From positions 26,051 to 90,050 of the forward strand of contig CANFOL010000007.1 of NCBI GenBank assembly GCA_947448695.1: a stretch of DNA of 64,000 bases, given 5' to 3'. Below, in pieces: positions 41,576-53,094 of this stretch. Position 1 is the first letter of the stretch. The number at the start of each line of letters is the position of its first letter. The notes beneath the pieces were generated by a model. It did no database searches and was not told the origin of the DNA. It saw only the letters and a program-made list of their open reading frames with translations. Source of the stretch: Burkholderiaceae bacterium (GTDB lineage: Bacteria > Pseudomonadota > Gammaproteobacteria > Burkholderiales > Burkholderiaceae). Both the position numbers and the translations under genes were made by a program.

Positions 41576-43942
41576 ATGTCAAAATCATACTCATCCCACC
41601 TTCATCAGTTCATCCATTTTCAAGTTCGTGGGTGGGGATATGTTTTGCCAATTGCATTATTTTGCATGCAATTGCCAGTTTACGGTGCAAGTGATGAAAA
41701 TTCCCGTTTTTTGCAAAAACCCATTGCTTTGAAGTTGGATGACCAGCTTTCAGAACAAGTAAAAATTCCTGATGATCAAGCGATGACATTTATCAAAAGT
41801 CAAGAAATTGATGGGGTAAATGATCGGAGTATGACTCTCAAAAAAGAAGCTGAGATTCGTCGTAATGGTACTGTAATTAAAGGTGACGAATTAGATTACA
41901 ACTTGGATACTGATGTTGCAAAAGGTGATGGAAACGTTCGACTTAATAAACCGACAGCTTCTTTTGCTGGCCCTAAAGGGCAAATACAAATGGATTCTAA
42001 ACAAGGTTGGATGGAAAAGCCTGAATATGAACTGAAGCAGGCCCGAGGAAGTGGATACGCTGATCGGGCTGAGTTTTTGGATGAAGATCGTACCTATTTA
42101 ATAAAACCAATTTACTCAACCTGTAACCCAGGAAACTATGATTGGTATTTCTCTTCAAAAGATATGTTGATTGATCAATCAACGAATGATGCTACTGGAG
42201 AAGAAGGGGTATTACATTTTTTTGATACGCCCGTTTTTTATATGCCCTATTTCTCGATACCAATTAGTGGTAGTCGCCGTTCTGGATTTTTACCCCCAAC
42301 GATTGGCGTAAACACAAATACGGGATTAGATATGACAGCGCCCTATTACCTGAATATTGCGCCCAATCGAGATTTAACGCTTTATCCAAGATATATGTCT
42401 AAAAGAGGGGTTCAATTAGGCGGTGAGTTTCGTTATTTAGAACCAACTTATTCCGGGGTGTTAAAGGGTGAGTATTTACCCAATGACAGTTCTTATGGAG
42501 CTAGTCGATGGGCTTACACCTGGCAACATCAACAATTGATAGCCTCAGGTGTTACGGCATATGCCAATATTAGTCGTGTCTCTGATGATTTTTATGCAGA
42601 TGATTTAGGAAGAACGATTGGTCAAGCTGTTACTAGACAATTTAATCAAGAAGCTGGGGTTAATTACAACGTTGATGGGTGGAGCTTTTTGACCCGAGTA
42701 CAAAAATATCAAACTTTGCAACCTGACCCTAATAACATTGTTGTAGCACCTTATGACCGTGAGCCAGAATTAAATGCTTTGTTTCGAAATTTAGATTGGC
42801 ATGGCTCTGTTTTTACCTTTCAAGGTAACTTGACTAGATTTAGCTACTCTGGGCCCCTTGATGCTCCTGGATTAGCAATCCCAAATCGTGGCTTTGCCGC
42901 GGCGGATCGGGGATTTATTAATACAAGTATTAGTATGCCTTTCACAACGTCTGGCTCCTACATAACCCCGAAGATGACTGTACGAGGGAATACCTATAAC
43001 ATGATTGGTAATGAAAACTATCCTGGCGTGAATCAAAGCTTTGCATTACCAATTATGAGTCTTGATTCTGGGGTTTTCTTTGAAAGAGATGCGCCAGAAT
43101 TAAAATCTATCTTTGGTAGGGATATGATTGTCACGCTTGAACCAAGAGCCTTTTATGTTTACTCGCCCTACGTGAATCAAACAAATATTCCATTATTTGA
43201 TACTGCTTCTGCAGGTTTTGGTTTTGCTCAAATTTTCTCTGAAAATACTTTTGTAGGAAATGATCGCATTGCTGACAATAATAAATTAACTGTAGGGGTA
43301 TCTTCTAAAATTTTGGATGCAGACACAGGTATAGAGAGAATTCGTGGAACTGTAGCCCAGCGCTTTGATTTTAAAGGCCAACGAGTTGGCTTATATGGCG
43401 ACCAACTAAATCCCGCGGCTTATTCCGATTTGTTATTTGGTTTATCAACGCGCTTGAGTGGCAACATCAATTTAGATTTTGCCAATCAATTTAATCAAGA
43501 TTTAAATCGAACGGTTCAATCTTCAACTACAACGAGTTGGCGTCCATCACCTCGCAAGATGTTAAATGCTAGTTATCGATATAATTACGATACAAGTGCA
43601 ATGGCAACTTCAATTTATCAGTATGAACTTTCTGGGCAATGGCCTTTGACAAATTCTTTATACGCTATAGGAAGATGGAACTTTGATAAAGTTACCCAAC
43701 AAACACTAAATACTTTAGCTGGCTTTGAATATGATCAAGATTGTTGGGCATTTAGAGTTGCTTTGAATAGGTTTGTAAATACCTCTCAGGTTTCTACAAC
43801 GCAGATTTTTTTCCAATTAGAATTTAAGGGATTAACGGGCGTGGGTAATAATCCAATAGACATTATGCGACTCAATATCCCTGGCTATATACCGGTGAAT
43901 CAAAAACCGTTACCATTGACTAGATTTGAAACCTACGAGTAA
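41576..43942 (+). CDS. lptD: LPS-assembly protein LptD
   Basis: OstA N-term domain (DELDYNLDTDVAKGDGNVRLNKP), GSRRSGFLPPTIG, beta-barrel C-term. Confidence 0.95.
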   Translation: MSKSYSSHLHQFIHFQVRGWGYVLPIALFCMQLPVYGASDENSRFLQKPIALKLDDQLSEQVKIPDDQAMTFIKSQEIDGVNDRSMTLKKEAEIRRNGTVIKGDELDYNLDTDVAKGDGNVRLNKPTASFAGPKGQIQMDSKQGWMEKPEYELKQARGSGYADRAEFLDEDRTYLIKPIYSTCNPGNYDWYFSSKDMLIDQSTNDATGEEGVLHFFDTPVFYMPYFSIPISGSRRSGFLPPTIGVNTNTGLDMTAPYYLNIAPNRDLTLYPRYMSKRGVQLGGEFRYLEPTYSGVLKGEYLPNDSSYGASRWAYTWQHQQLIASGVTAYANISRVSDDFYADDLGRTIGQAVTRQFNQEAGVNYNVDGWSFLTRVQKYQTLQPDPNNIVVAPYDREPELNALFRNLDWHGSVFTFQGNLTRFSYSGPLDAPGLAIPNRGFAAADRGFINTSISMPFTTSGSYITPKMTVRGNTYNMIGNENYPGVNQSFALPIMSLDSGVFFERDAPELKSIFGRDMIVTLEPRAFYVYSPYVNQTNIPLFDTASAGFGFAQIFSENTFVGNDRIADNNKLTVGVSSKILDADTGIERIRGTVAQRFDFKGQRVGLYGDQLNPAAYSDLLFGLSTRLSGNINLDFANQFNQDLNRTVQSSTTTSWRPSPRKMLNASYRYNYDTSAMATSIYQYELSGQWPLTNSLYAIGRWNFDKVTQQTLNTLAGFEYDQDCWAFRVALNRFVNTSQVSTTQIFFQLEFKGLTGVGNNPIDIMRLNIPGYIPVNQKPLPLTRFETYE

Positions 43943-43982
43943 AAAAGGGAACCACTTGTTTTATCTTAAAAAGCAACAATTA

Positions 43983-45449
43983 ATGAAATATTTACTTACA
44001 TTTTGTTTATTTGCATGTCTGGGTACGAATGTCTTTTCTCAAACAAAAGATAAAAAGAGTACGAAACCCAATACCCCTGTAGACTTTACAACGACTCCTT
44101 TAGCAACGATAACGATTCCTGTCACGGTAACAACTTCCATAGAAAATAAAGACCCTAAGGATATTGACCGTGTGATTGCTATAGTTAATCGAGAAGTGAT
44201 TACAGAACATGAGTTAAAAAATCGGATTAATGAAATAACAAAGCAATTTATTGAAGAAAAAAAACCTTTACCGAGTAAAGAAATTGTTCAAAAAGAAGTC
44301 TTGGAAAGACTGATTGACGAAAGTATTATGTATCAAGAGGCGACTATTTTCGGATTTAAGGTCCTAGAGCAAGAACTTGATGGTATTTTAAATAACATTG
44401 CGACCCAAAATAAATTAACATTAGATCAATTCAAAACTACTACTGAGAAAAGTGGGACTAGCTGGGAAAAATATAAACAGAGTATTCGACGAGATGTAAT
44501 TATTGCGAGATTTAGAGAAAGATCTGTTGAAAGTAAAATAAAAATATCCGATGCTGAAATCGAGGCATTTATTGATTCGAAAATTAAGAGACCCCAATCA
44601 AATGAAGCATCGGTAGCTGAATCGCCAGAAATGATTGATATTGCTCAAATTCTCATCCCAATTCCAACTGGAGCAAGTAATTCTGAAATTTCAGCTCTTC
44701 AATCTAAAGCACAATTGATTCTGGAGCAAACAACTAAAGAATCAGAATTCATGAAGTACGCTGGTCAATTAGCGGCTGTAGATAAAACGATTCGCGTACA
44801 AGATTTAGGCTATCGCACAATTGATCGATTGCCACAAGTTTTTGTGGATGCCACTAACGGTTTAGCGGCTGGAGGTTTAGTCCTCAAAGTAATTCAAACA
44901 GCTGCTGGATTTCATATCTTAAAAGTATTAGATCGAAAATCAAGTACTTCAACGCAGGCATCTCAGAACAATAAATCTGAATCAATTTATATTACCCAAA
45001 GTGAAGTAAATCAAATGATGTTGACGGTTAAACAGGGTGCGTCTGAAGAGGAAGTCATTCGCAGATTAAAATCGTTTAGAGATCAAATTAAAGTTAAGAC
45101 AGTTAATTTTTCTGATATTGCAAAAAAATACTCTGAAGATCCTAATGCAGTTAAAAATCAGGGATATCTAGGTTGGATATCTCCTGGACAAGTTCCTCCA
45201 GAGGTTGACGTTGCTATAAGTCGATTAAATCCAGGAGAGTTAAGTGAACCCTTTCAAACTGAATTTGGTTGGCATATTGTTCAACTCATCAATCGACGTC
45301 AAGCAGAAGTGACGGCCGCTCAACAAAAAGAGTATGCGCGTGCTGCATTAAGACAGTCTAAGTTAATGCAAGCTAATGAAGACTGGATTCGAGAATTAAG
45401 GGACAATGCCACCATTGAATTAAGACCACCATATACTATGACTAAATAG
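43983..45449 (+). CDS. surA: periplasmic chaperone / peptidyl-prolyl isomerase SurA (start at signal peptide MKYLLTFCLF preferred over 43926)
   Basis: SurA N domain (DRVIAIVNREVITEHELKNRI), parvulin domain KYSEDPNAVKNQGYLGWISPGQVPPE. Confidence 0.93.
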   Translation: MKYLLTFCLFACLGTNVFSQTKDKKSTKPNTPVDFTTTPLATITIPVTVTTSIENKDPKDIDRVIAIVNREVITEHELKNRINEITKQFIEEKKPLPSKEIVQKEVLERLIDESIMYQEATIFGFKVLEQELDGILNNIATQNKLTLDQFKTTTEKSGTSWEKYKQSIRRDVIIARFRERSVESKIKISDAEIEAFIDSKIKRPQSNEASVAESPEMIDIAQILIPIPTGASNSEISALQSKAQLILEQTTKESEFMKYAGQLAAVDKTIRVQDLGYRTIDRLPQVFVDATNGLAAGGLVLKVIQTAAGFHILKVLDRKSSTSTQASQNNKSESIYITQSEVNQMMLTVKQGASEEEVIRRLKSFRDQIKVKTVNFSDIAKKYSEDPNAVKNQGYLGWISPGQVPPEVDVAISRLNPGELSEPFQTEFGWHIVQLINRRQAEVTAAQQKEYARAALRQSKLMQANEDWIRELRDNATIELRPPYTMTK

Positions 45450-45452
45450 GAT

Positions 45453-46442
45453 ATGAATAATGATTATGTTCGATTAGTAATAACATCTGGAGAGCCTGCA
45501 GGTATAGGACCTCAAATTAGTATTCAAGCAGCTCAACAGTTTATAAAAGATCATGAAGATGTCAATATACATCTTCTGGGCGATCAGCAATTATTCAAAC
45601 CTTACCTTTCAGAAGAGATAGCCCCGACATTATCTATTGAACATATTCCCTTATACGATTCAAATCGTTTGGGATATTTAAATGTTAAAAATGCGCCCTA
45701 TGTTATTCATTTATTAGATAAAGCTTATGATGGATGTCAATCGCATCGATATGATGCCATGGTGACAGCGCCCATACAAAAAAGCGTTATTAATGATTTC
45801 GGCTTAGACTTTACAGGGCACACTGAGTACCTTGCAGACAAGGCTGCTGTCTCTAAAGTTGTCATGATGTTATGTGGAGAGATCGATTTCCCTGGCGCAC
45901 CCACGAATTGTATGATGAGAGTGGCATTAGCTTCGACGCATATTGCTTTAAAAGAGGTGGCAAGTTTTTTAGATACAGACGACCTCATAGAAATAATCAA
46001 AATCATTCATCAAAGTTGTCAGCAATACTTTGGATTGCATCAGCCCAGGATTTCAGTTGCGGGATTAAATCCTCACGCTGGTGAAGGTGGGTATTTAGGT
46101 CGAGAAGAGATTGATATTATTAGTCCAGCAATCCGACAAGCTCAAGCAATCGGAATGGATGTGTCTGGACCATTTCCTGGAGATACTTTGTTTCGATATA
46201 AAAATATCGAACAGATAGATGTTTTTCTAGCGATGTATCACGATCAAGGATTAATACCCCTAAAGATGGCTACTTTTGGAAGAGGGGTTAACATTACATT
46301 AGGTTTGCCAATCATCCGAACCTCTGTCGATCATGGCACTGCACTTGATATTGCAGCAAATGGCAATGCTGATTTTGCGAGTATGTATCAAGCACTTCAG
46401 CTTGCTTATCAAATGGTAAAAAATGGCTCATCAGGCGCGTAA
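45453..46442 (+). CDS. pdxA: 4-hydroxythreonine-4-phosphate dehydrogenase
   Basis: TSGEPAGIGPQI, TAPIQKSVIN, FTGHTEYLAD, MYHDQGLIPLK, RTSVDHGTALDIA. Confidence 0.97.
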   Translation: MNNDYVRLVITSGEPAGIGPQISIQAAQQFIKDHEDVNIHLLGDQQLFKPYLSEEIAPTLSIEHIPLYDSNRLGYLNVKNAPYVIHLLDKAYDGCQSHRYDAMVTAPIQKSVINDFGLDFTGHTEYLADKAAVSKVVMMLCGEIDFPGAPTNCMMRVALASTHIALKEVASFLDTDDLIEIIKIIHQSCQQYFGLHQPRISVAGLNPHAGEGGYLGREEIDIISPAIRQAQAIGMDVSGPFPGDTLFRYKNIEQIDVFLAMYHDQGLIPLKMATFGRGVNITLGLPIIRTSVDHGTALDIAANGNADFASMYQALQLAYQMVKNGSSGA

Positions 46443-47232
46443 GAGATTTGGCCAACACTTTTTGACGGATGCGTCAATTATTAATGCCATCATAGCTCGC
46501 ATTCATCCAGATTCTGCAAGTCGTATTATCGAAATTGGGCCAGGATTAGGAGCAATGACATTCCCATTATTAGATCAAGGGATATCACTGGAGGTTGTTG
46601 AAATTGACCGAGATTTGATTGAGTTTTGGCAGAAAAAAAATATAGCTCAATTAACAATCTATCAGGCGGATGCTTTAGATTATGATTTTGCAAATTGGGC
46701 TAATATAGCGCTCGAAGAAATCAAACAATCGCAATCCAATGGCAGGGTAAAAATTGTTGGAAATTTACCTTATAACATTTCTACGCCACTACTTTTTCAT
46801 TTAATGGATGCTATTGAATGTGTTGATGAGCAAATATTTATGTTGCAAAAAGAGGTTGTCGACAGAATGGTCGCCAAGCCTGGAGACTCAGAATATGGCC
46901 GACTTTCTGTGATGTTGCAAATTCGATATCATCTTGAACTTTGTTTCGAAGTTCCTCCAACAGCATTTGAACCTCCGCCAAAAGTAAATTCAGCAATTGT
47001 TGCCATGTATCCTAAAAAAAATACTGGCATTAGTCCGTTGCAATGGAGCGCATTAGAGAAAATTGTTGCGAAAGCTTTTTCCCAACGCAGAAAAGTACTA
47101 GCAAATAATTTATCTGAATACAAAGATCTATTAGAGCTAGATCAACATGTTTTACGATCTCGCGCTCAAGATATTGATGGACCTACATTCTTATCTTGGG
47201 CAAATAAGCTAGTTCAAGCAAATCAAATATAG
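46423..47232 (+). CDS. rsmA: 16S rRNA (adenine(1518)-N(6)/adenine(1519)-N(6))-dimethyltransferase
   Basis: RKRFGQHFLTD, IEIGPGLGAMT, IVGNLPYNISTPLLFHL. Confidence 0.97.
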   Translation: MAHQARKRFGQHFLTDASIINAIIARIHPDSASRIIEIGPGLGAMTFPLLDQGISLEVVEIDRDLIEFWQKKNIAQLTIYQADALDYDFANWANIALEEIKQSQSNGRVKIVGNLPYNISTPLLFHLMDAIECVDEQIFMLQKEVVDRMVAKPGDSEYGRLSVMLQIRYHLELCFEVPPTAFEPPPKVNSAIVAMYPKKNTGISPLQWSALEKIVAKAFSQRRKVLANNLSEYKDLLELDQHVLRSRAQDIDGPTFLSWANKLVQANQI

Positions 47233-47957
47233 GAAGTCGGATCTATTTGACGCATTTCTTGTTCAATCCAGCGTTCAATATTTTTAATTACAATGGATGG
47301 ATTTTTATCGATGGTTGACATCGCTGGACCAATCGAAATAGTAATACTACCAGGGTGCTTTAAAAAACTATTTTTAGGCCAACATTTACCGGCATTATGA
47401 GCAATTGGTATGACGTTTGCCCCTGTATCAACAGCAAGCCGTGCACCACCTTTTCGATATGGAATTTGTTGACCCACTGGCGCTCTAGTACCTTCAGGAT
47501 AAATGATAATCCAACAACCCTCAGAGAGTCGCTGCTTGCCTTGAATGGCGACTGCTGCGGCAGCCTTATCACGTTGCGATCGATCAATATGAATCATTCT
47601 AAGCATGGCCATTGCCCACCCAAAAAATGGAATCATCAACAATTCTTTTTTAAACACGTAACAAAGTTGTTTAGGAAATAAAGATATGTAAGCAATAGTT
47701 TCCCAGGCAGACTGATGTTTTGACATTAAGATCACAGGTTCATTGAGCATCGAAGTCATGTTTTCCATACCTTTAATCTGGTAATGAACCCCACAGATCC
47801 ACTTTAAAGCTTGAATGACTCCGAAAGACCAACCTCGAACGTAGTTATATCGATTAGATATCGATAAAAAAGGATTCACAATAAAACAACTTAAAGCATA
47901 CAAAATAGTGAAACAAATTAAAAATACGAAAAATATAGCAGAGCGTAAATAAATCAT
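47223..47957 (-). CDS. 1-acyl-sn-glycerol-3-phosphate acyltransferase (PlsC family)
   Basis: HQSAWET (HX4D-like variant), IIYPEGTRAPVG. Confidence 0.9.
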   Translation of the reverse strand: MIYLRSAIFFVFLICFTILYALSCFIVNPFLSISNRYNYVRGWSFGVIQALKWICGVHYQIKGMENMTSMLNEPVILMSKHQSAWETIAYISLFPKQLCYVFKKELLMIPFFGWAMAMLRMIHIDRSQRDKAAAAVAIQGKQRLSEGCWIIIYPEGTRAPVGQQIPYRKGGARLAVDTGANVIPIAHNAGKCWPKNSFLKHPGSITISIGPAMSTIDKNPSIVIKNIERWIEQEMRQIDPTSYI

Positions 47958-48517
47958 TTGGACACATTCAAGAAGTGATGAACAAATGCGGCTAAATTAG
48001 TATGCACTGCAGTGTAGGGGGGTAAACCACCTTTTTCACGGGCCTTCATTCCTTTACCAGTCAACACTAGGTGAGGCTCTGCTCCAAGCGTGACGGGTCC
48101 AACTAAGTCCCTGAGTGAGTCCCCTACAACGGGTACCCCTAATAAAGATTTATCTAAATTGAAGCGTTTAGAAATCTCTTCAAACATACCTGTTTTGGGT
48201 TTTCTACAATCACATTCATCCTCATCAGTATGAGGGCAGAAAAATATAGCATTAATCTCACCTCCAAATCGAGCCAGTAGCGCATGCATTTTTTCATGCA
48301 TCGCATTTAGAGTATCTGTATCAAAAAGCCCCCTGCTGATACCAGATTGATTGGTACAAACAACCACTTGATAGCCAGCTTGGGTAAGTTTAGCAATTGC
48401 TTCTAGACTACCCTCAATCGGAATCCATTCATCAGGAGATTTAATGTAGCTATCACTATCTTGATTGATAACACCATCACGATCAAGAATGACAAGTTGT
48501 TGATAGGCATTTTTCAT
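47954..48517 (-). CDS. gmhB: D-glycero-beta-D-manno-heptose 1,7-bisphosphate 7-phosphatase
   Basis: VILDRDGVINQDSDSYIKSPDEW, CTNQSGISRG, DCRKPKTGMF, VGDSLRDL. Confidence 0.93.
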   Translation of the reverse strand: MKNAYQQLVILDRDGVINQDSDSYIKSPDEWIPIEGSLEAIAKLTQAGYQVVVCTNQSGISRGLFDTDTLNAMHEKMHALLARFGGEINAIFFCPHTDEDECDCRKPKTGMFEEISKRFNLDKSLLGVPVVGDSLRDLVGPVTLGAEPHLVLTGKGMKAREKGGLPPYTAVHTNLAAFVHHFLNVSK

Positions 48518-50664
48518 TTTGCGAGTTGACTTAAGTCAGCGACCTGATTCATTTGTTGGTAAAGCTTGCTAAGCAAGGCTAGACGATTTTGACGCTTTCT
48601 TAAATCAGGATCCATGACCATTACATCAGCAAAAAATTCTTCAATCGGCAAACTCACTTGAGTTAATAGCTGGAGTGAAGATTGAAAATCTTGAGCATGA
48701 AAGGCTTTTGATAAGAGCGGCTCAATTTCCTGTAATGTAGAGAATAATTTTATTTCAGCAGCTTGATCAAAAAGTTGCGGGTTAATGGTGCCCACATTAT
48801 CCGTAGCATTTTTTTTCAAAATATTGTTTAGGCGCTTATTAGCATTTGCCAAAACTGATGCTTGGGGGAGTTTTTGGAATGCATGAACTGCCAACAATTT
48901 TTTGGGAACTTCATTCAATTGACCATCTATATTCGCAAGAACAGATTCAATTTCTTCCGTACTAAAAATGATTCCCTGTGAGTCTTTCACATAAGACTTA
49001 AGACGCTCTTTAATAAAATGCAAGATTTCAGGAATCAATGCATTTTTTTGAACATCTGCAGACGTGAACTGCCTCAAGGTGAAGTGAAGTAAATCATTTA
49101 AATTTAACGGAAGATTTTTTTCAACGATGAGTCGACACACTCCTAATGCATGTCTTCTTAAAGCATAAGGATCTTTTTCACCTGTAGGGGCTAGTCCAAT
49201 ACCCCAAATACCAACAATCGTTTCAAGCTTGTCAGCAAGAGCTAAAGTTAGTCCAACCCTAGAATTTGGTAATTGATCACCAGCAAAGCGTGGTAAGTAG
49301 TGTTCTGCGCAGGCGGCAGCAACTTCATTATTTTCTTGATCATGGAAGGCGTAGTAACGTCCCATAATACCTTGTAATTCTGGAAACTCACCCACCATGT
49401 CAGTGAGTAAATCGGCCTTCATGAGCATGGCAGCGCGTGAGCAAAGAGAGATGTAATCTTGTTTTACTGATTCTGTATCAGCAAAATGACTCGACAGAAG
49501 CTCAGATATATATTGAGCTATCTCAGAAATGCGGAGGATACGCTCCTTTTGATTACCTAGTTTATTGTGATACACAACTTTGGCAAGTTCTTCAAAGCGG
49601 TTAAAGAGCGGAGTTTTACGATCTTGTTGATAGAAAAATTTAGCGTCTGATAATCGGGGTCGAATGACACGCTCATTACCAGTTATGATTGATTCAGGAG
49701 TTGATGTTTCAATATTAGAAACAATTAAAAATCGGTTGATTAATTTTCCTTCTGTATCCGTGAGCGCAAAATATTTTTGATTTGTTTGCATCGTTAAGAT
49801 TAAACACTCTTGGGGCACATCTAAAAACTCTTTTTCAAATTCACAGGCATATACGATTGGCCATTCAACCAGCGAAGTAACTTCCTCTAGAAGAGATTCG
49901 GGCATTAGAACTGAGAGTTGACCGGCTTGCGATATGAGTTGAGATTTTATAGACTCAAAGCGTTCACTATAGTTAGCTAGTACTTTTCCTTGAGATTGAA
50001 GTAGTAATTCATAGTCATTCGCATGCGCAATTACAAGAGGGCCATCAGATAAAAACCGATGCCCAAAGGTCGTCCTTCCAGATTCAAGTCCAAGTGCGAT
50101 GATCGGCACTATATTAGGACCATGAAGGGCAATTAAGCGATGCGCAGGCCTTACAAATTGAACATCTACTTCATGGGAAGTTCCCGGATGAATCTGGTAG
50201 TGCATAGTTTTTGCAATTGGCAATTGACTGATAGAAAAGTCAATCGCGTCTTGTAAACCTGTTGCTAAAGTAACCCCGGCTTTTTTGAGTTCAATGAAGA
50301 AAGCTTCATTTTTACCTTCGCCTTGCCTCTCTAGATGGTCAATGACAACATCATGTATACCCAAATTGGCTAATTTTTTAATTAATGGAGGAGAAGCTTG
50401 CCCATTATCTAAAAGCGCAATTGATACAGGTAAAAGTTTTTCTTTGACGGCAACGTCAGAAGCCTTATCTAATACTTCATTAATTAAAACTGCAAGTCTT
50501 CTTGGAGAAGCATAGGATTTATAAGAAGCTTGATGAGAAACTAATCCTAGTGAGTTTAATTTTTTGATCATGTTCGAAGCAAAGGATTCCCCTAGCCGCT
50601 TCAATGATTTTGGGGGCAATTCTTCAGTAAAAATTTCAATGAGAAGAGGGGCTAACTGACTCAT
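48514..50664 (-). CDS. glyS: glycine--tRNA ligase beta subunit
   Basis: [41 protein letters not shown]. Confidence 0.97.
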   Translation of the reverse strand: MSQLAPLLIEIFTEELPPKSLKRLGESFASNMIKKLNSLGLVSHQASYKSYASPRRLAVLINEVLDKASDVAVKEKLLPVSIALLDNGQASPPLIKKLANLGIHDVVIDHLERQGEGKNEAFFIELKKAGVTLATGLQDAIDFSISQLPIAKTMHYQIHPGTSHEVDVQFVRPAHRLIALHGPNIVPIIALGLESGRTTFGHRFLSDGPLVIAHANDYELLLQSQGKVLANYSERFESIKSQLISQAGQLSVLMPESLLEEVTSLVEWPIVYACEFEKEFLDVPQECLILTMQTNQKYFALTDTEGKLINRFLIVSNIETSTPESIITGNERVIRPRLSDAKFFYQQDRKTPLFNRFEELAKVVYHNKLGNQKERILRISEIAQYISELLSSHFADTESVKQDYISLCSRAAMLMKADLLTDMVGEFPELQGIMGRYYAFHDQENNEVAAACAEHYLPRFAGDQLPNSRVGLTLALADKLETIVGIWGIGLAPTGEKDPYALRRHALGVCRLIVEKNLPLNLNDLLHFTLRQFTSADVQKNALIPEILHFIKERLKSYVKDSQGIIFSTEEIESVLANIDGQLNEVPKKLLAVHAFQKLPQASVLANANKRLNNILKKNATDNVGTINPQLFDQAAEIKLFSTLQEIEPLLSKAFHAQDFQSSLQLLTQVSLPIEEFFADVMVMDPDLRKRQNRLALLSKLYQQMNQVADLSQLAK

Positions 50665-51560
50665 GAGCCTAGATCCTCCTGAAACGATTTTTTCATCATA
50701 GGAAAGTTCAGTTGTTCCCTAGAAAGCAAATAGGCATGTGCCACAGCTTTTGATAAGTTTCTAATTCTAGCGATATAAGTTGCTCGCTCAGTAACTGATA
50801 TTGCTCCTCTCGCATCAAGGAGATTAAATGTATGAGCAGCTTTTAAGACCATTTCGTATGCGGGTAAAGCTAAAGGAATATCAATGAGTCGAGTCGCTTG
50901 AGCCTCATAATTTTGAAATTGTTCAAAAAGCCATTTGCTATCCGAGTACTCAAAATTATAGGTGGATTGTTCAACCTCATTTTGATGGTAAACATCTCCA
51001 TAGGTAATATGATCAGTCCACATGAGATCGTAAACATTCTCGCAAGACTGGAGGTACATTGCAAGTCGTTCAATACCGTAGGTAATTTCACCTAATACGG
51101 GCTTACAATCTAAGCCACCCACTTGTTGGAAATAGGTGAATTGAGTTACTTCCATACCGTTAAGCCATACTTCCCATCCAAGCCCCCAAGCCCCAAGCGT
51201 CGGATTCTCCCAGTCATCCTCAACAAAGCGAATATCATTTTGTTGAAGATCAAGTCCTAGAGCACTTAAGGAACCTAAATAAAGATCCAATATATTATCT
51301 GGTGATGGTTTAAGAACCACTTGAAATTGATAGTAATGTTGCAAGCGATTTGGGTTTTCTCCGTATCGCCCATCTTTTGGGCGACGAGAGGGTTGAACAT
51401 AGGCTGCTTTCCATGGTTCTGGTCCAATAGCCCTTAGAAAGGTAGCAGTATGAGAAGTCCCAGCACCCACCTCTAAATCGACGGGTTGCAAGATTGCACA
51501 ACCTTGATTGTTCCAATAATTTTGTAAAGTAAGAATGATTTCTTGAAAAGTCTTTTTCAT
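50661..51560 (-). CDS. glyQ: glycine--tRNA ligase alpha subunit
   Basis: [51 protein letters not shown]. Confidence 0.98.
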   Translation of the reverse strand: MKKTFQEIILTLQNYWNNQGCAILQPVDLEVGAGTSHTATFLRAIGPEPWKAAYVQPSRRPKDGRYGENPNRLQHYYQFQVVLKPSPDNILDLYLGSLSALGLDLQQNDIRFVEDDWENPTLGAWGLGWEVWLNGMEVTQFTYFQQVGGLDCKPVLGEITYGIERLAMYLQSCENVYDLMWTDHITYGDVYHQNEVEQSTYNFEYSDSKWLFEQFQNYEAQATRLIDIPLALPAYEMVLKAAHTFNLLDARGAISVTERATYIARIRNLSKAVAHAYLLSREQLNFPMMKKSFQEDLGS

Positions 51561-51569
51561 AACAAGATT

Positions 51570-53093
51570 TTAACCTCTCAAGGCCCCATACCTTAAGTCT
51601 GTTCTTTGGAGACGTCTTTTTTGGTTCCAGGCGAATATTAAACACAATACAGAAAACAACAATATTGGCGCATCACCAAGTCGAACATAGGGTGTTTGGC
51701 CAGTTCTAGGCTGTACGGAACCAATTAAATGCCCCTGCACAAAAGCAGGAAGTTGAGACTGAACAATGCCTTGCTCATTAATAATGGCAGTAAAACCAGT
51801 ATTCGTTGAACGGATAGTCGGCAAGCCGGTCTCTAAAGATCTTAATTGCGCTAATCGAAGCTGCTGTGACGGCGCCGATGTTTTACCAAACCATGCCAAA
51901 TTAGTCATATTAATGAGCAGGTTAGGTGCTTGTTGAGCATTGCGCACCCTTGAGGCAATTTCATTGCCAAAGACATCTTCATAGCAAATCATTACTGCGC
52001 CATAAACATCCGGTTGATTGGAGCGAGAAATTTTAAAAGAATCTTGAGAAAAAGTACCCTTTTTAAACTGAGACAGAGGCGCTTGAATTGCTCTTACAAA
52101 CCATTCAAAACCTGGTGGCACATACTCACCAAAAGGAACAAGATGAGCCTTTGTATAGTAATAGGGACTAACGTTTGGAGAAAACCCCTTTGCTTGATTG
52201 GCATATTGCCGGTTTTCATAGCCAATGATTCCTGTTAATACATGGGTTTGTGAAGCATCGACAAAAGCCTCTAAATCTTTACTCCAGTTGGGAGGAAGTT
52301 CATTTTCAGGGATTGCAATGGCGGTTTCTGGAGCAACAATTAAATTTGTAGGCTTATCCATCATGCTATTTAAATAATAGTTATTTTGATGACGAAGGGT
52401 TGATTCATCATAATTCAGTGTTTGCTGGAAATTGCCTTGAAGTAATTTCACTTCTAGCATATTACCTAAAGGCTTTGTATATGTTGAGTTCTCGAAAAAG
52501 GACACAATAATAACTACAAAACCTAATGAGAGCAGAGGCAAGAAAAATCTACCTGGCGCACTGCCAATCTTATAAGCCCCCCATAAAACAGCAAAAGTTG
52601 CACCGAGAACACCAAATATTGGAATAAGTCCCATGAATGGACCGTTCACTTGTGCATCTCCAAATCCAATCCACGGAAATCCGGTCAAAATATTTCCTCT
52701 GAGCCACTCGAGTAATGTCCAAGACGCAGCCCATGCTATGCCAGAATGTGATTGTGAATAAAAGCGACCCGCAAGTAAGCTTGCAAGACTTGGAAAAACT
52801 GCTAAAAACCCAGATAAAAGAATGACTCCACCACATGCCATCCACGAAGGCATTCCACCCACATCATGTAAGCTGACATAGATCCACCACAACCCATGAC
52901 AGAAATAAGCAAAACCAAAATACCACCCTAATTTTGCTTGATACAAAGGACCATGGAAATAGTGTTGATGGGTAAGGCGCCAAAAAAAAGCTATTAGCAG
53001 CATTTGCCACCAGCTGGCTGATTGTAAAGAGCTTGCCAACGATGTTAGTAAGCCCAAAATAACGGCGTAAAAAAAACTCCGCGAAAAAAACAT
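51570..53093 (-). CDS. lnt: apolipoprotein N-acyltransferase
   Basis: TM N-term, nitrilase domain with APETAIAIPENELP and catalytic VMICYEDVFG. Confidence 0.96.
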   Translation of the reverse strand: MFFSRSFFYAVILGLLTSLASSLQSASWWQMLLIAFFWRLTHQHYFHGPLYQAKLGWYFGFAYFCHGLWWIYVSLHDVGGMPSWMACGGVILLSGFLAVFPSLASLLAGRFYSQSHSGIAWAASWTLLEWLRGNILTGFPWIGFGDAQVNGPFMGLIPIFGVLGATFAVLWGAYKIGSAPGRFFLPLLSLGFVVIIVSFFENSTYTKPLGNMLEVKLLQGNFQQTLNYDESTLRHQNNYYLNSMMDKPTNLIVAPETAIAIPENELPPNWSKDLEAFVDASQTHVLTGIIGYENRQYANQAKGFSPNVSPYYYTKAHLVPFGEYVPPGFEWFVRAIQAPLSQFKKGTFSQDSFKISRSNQPDVYGAVMICYEDVFGNEIASRVRNAQQAPNLLINMTNLAWFGKTSAPSQQLRLAQLRSLETGLPTIRSTNTGFTAIINEQGIVQSQLPAFVQGHLIGSVQPRTGQTPYVRLGDAPILLFSVLCLIFAWNQKRRLQRTDLRYGALRG

Positions 53094-53094
53094 T

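Noticed and set aside
43926-43982. Upstream start of the surA ORF overlapping lptD
   Set aside because: Internal ATG at 43983 gives a good signal peptide (MKYLLTFCLFACLGTNVFSQ), so it is the more likely start
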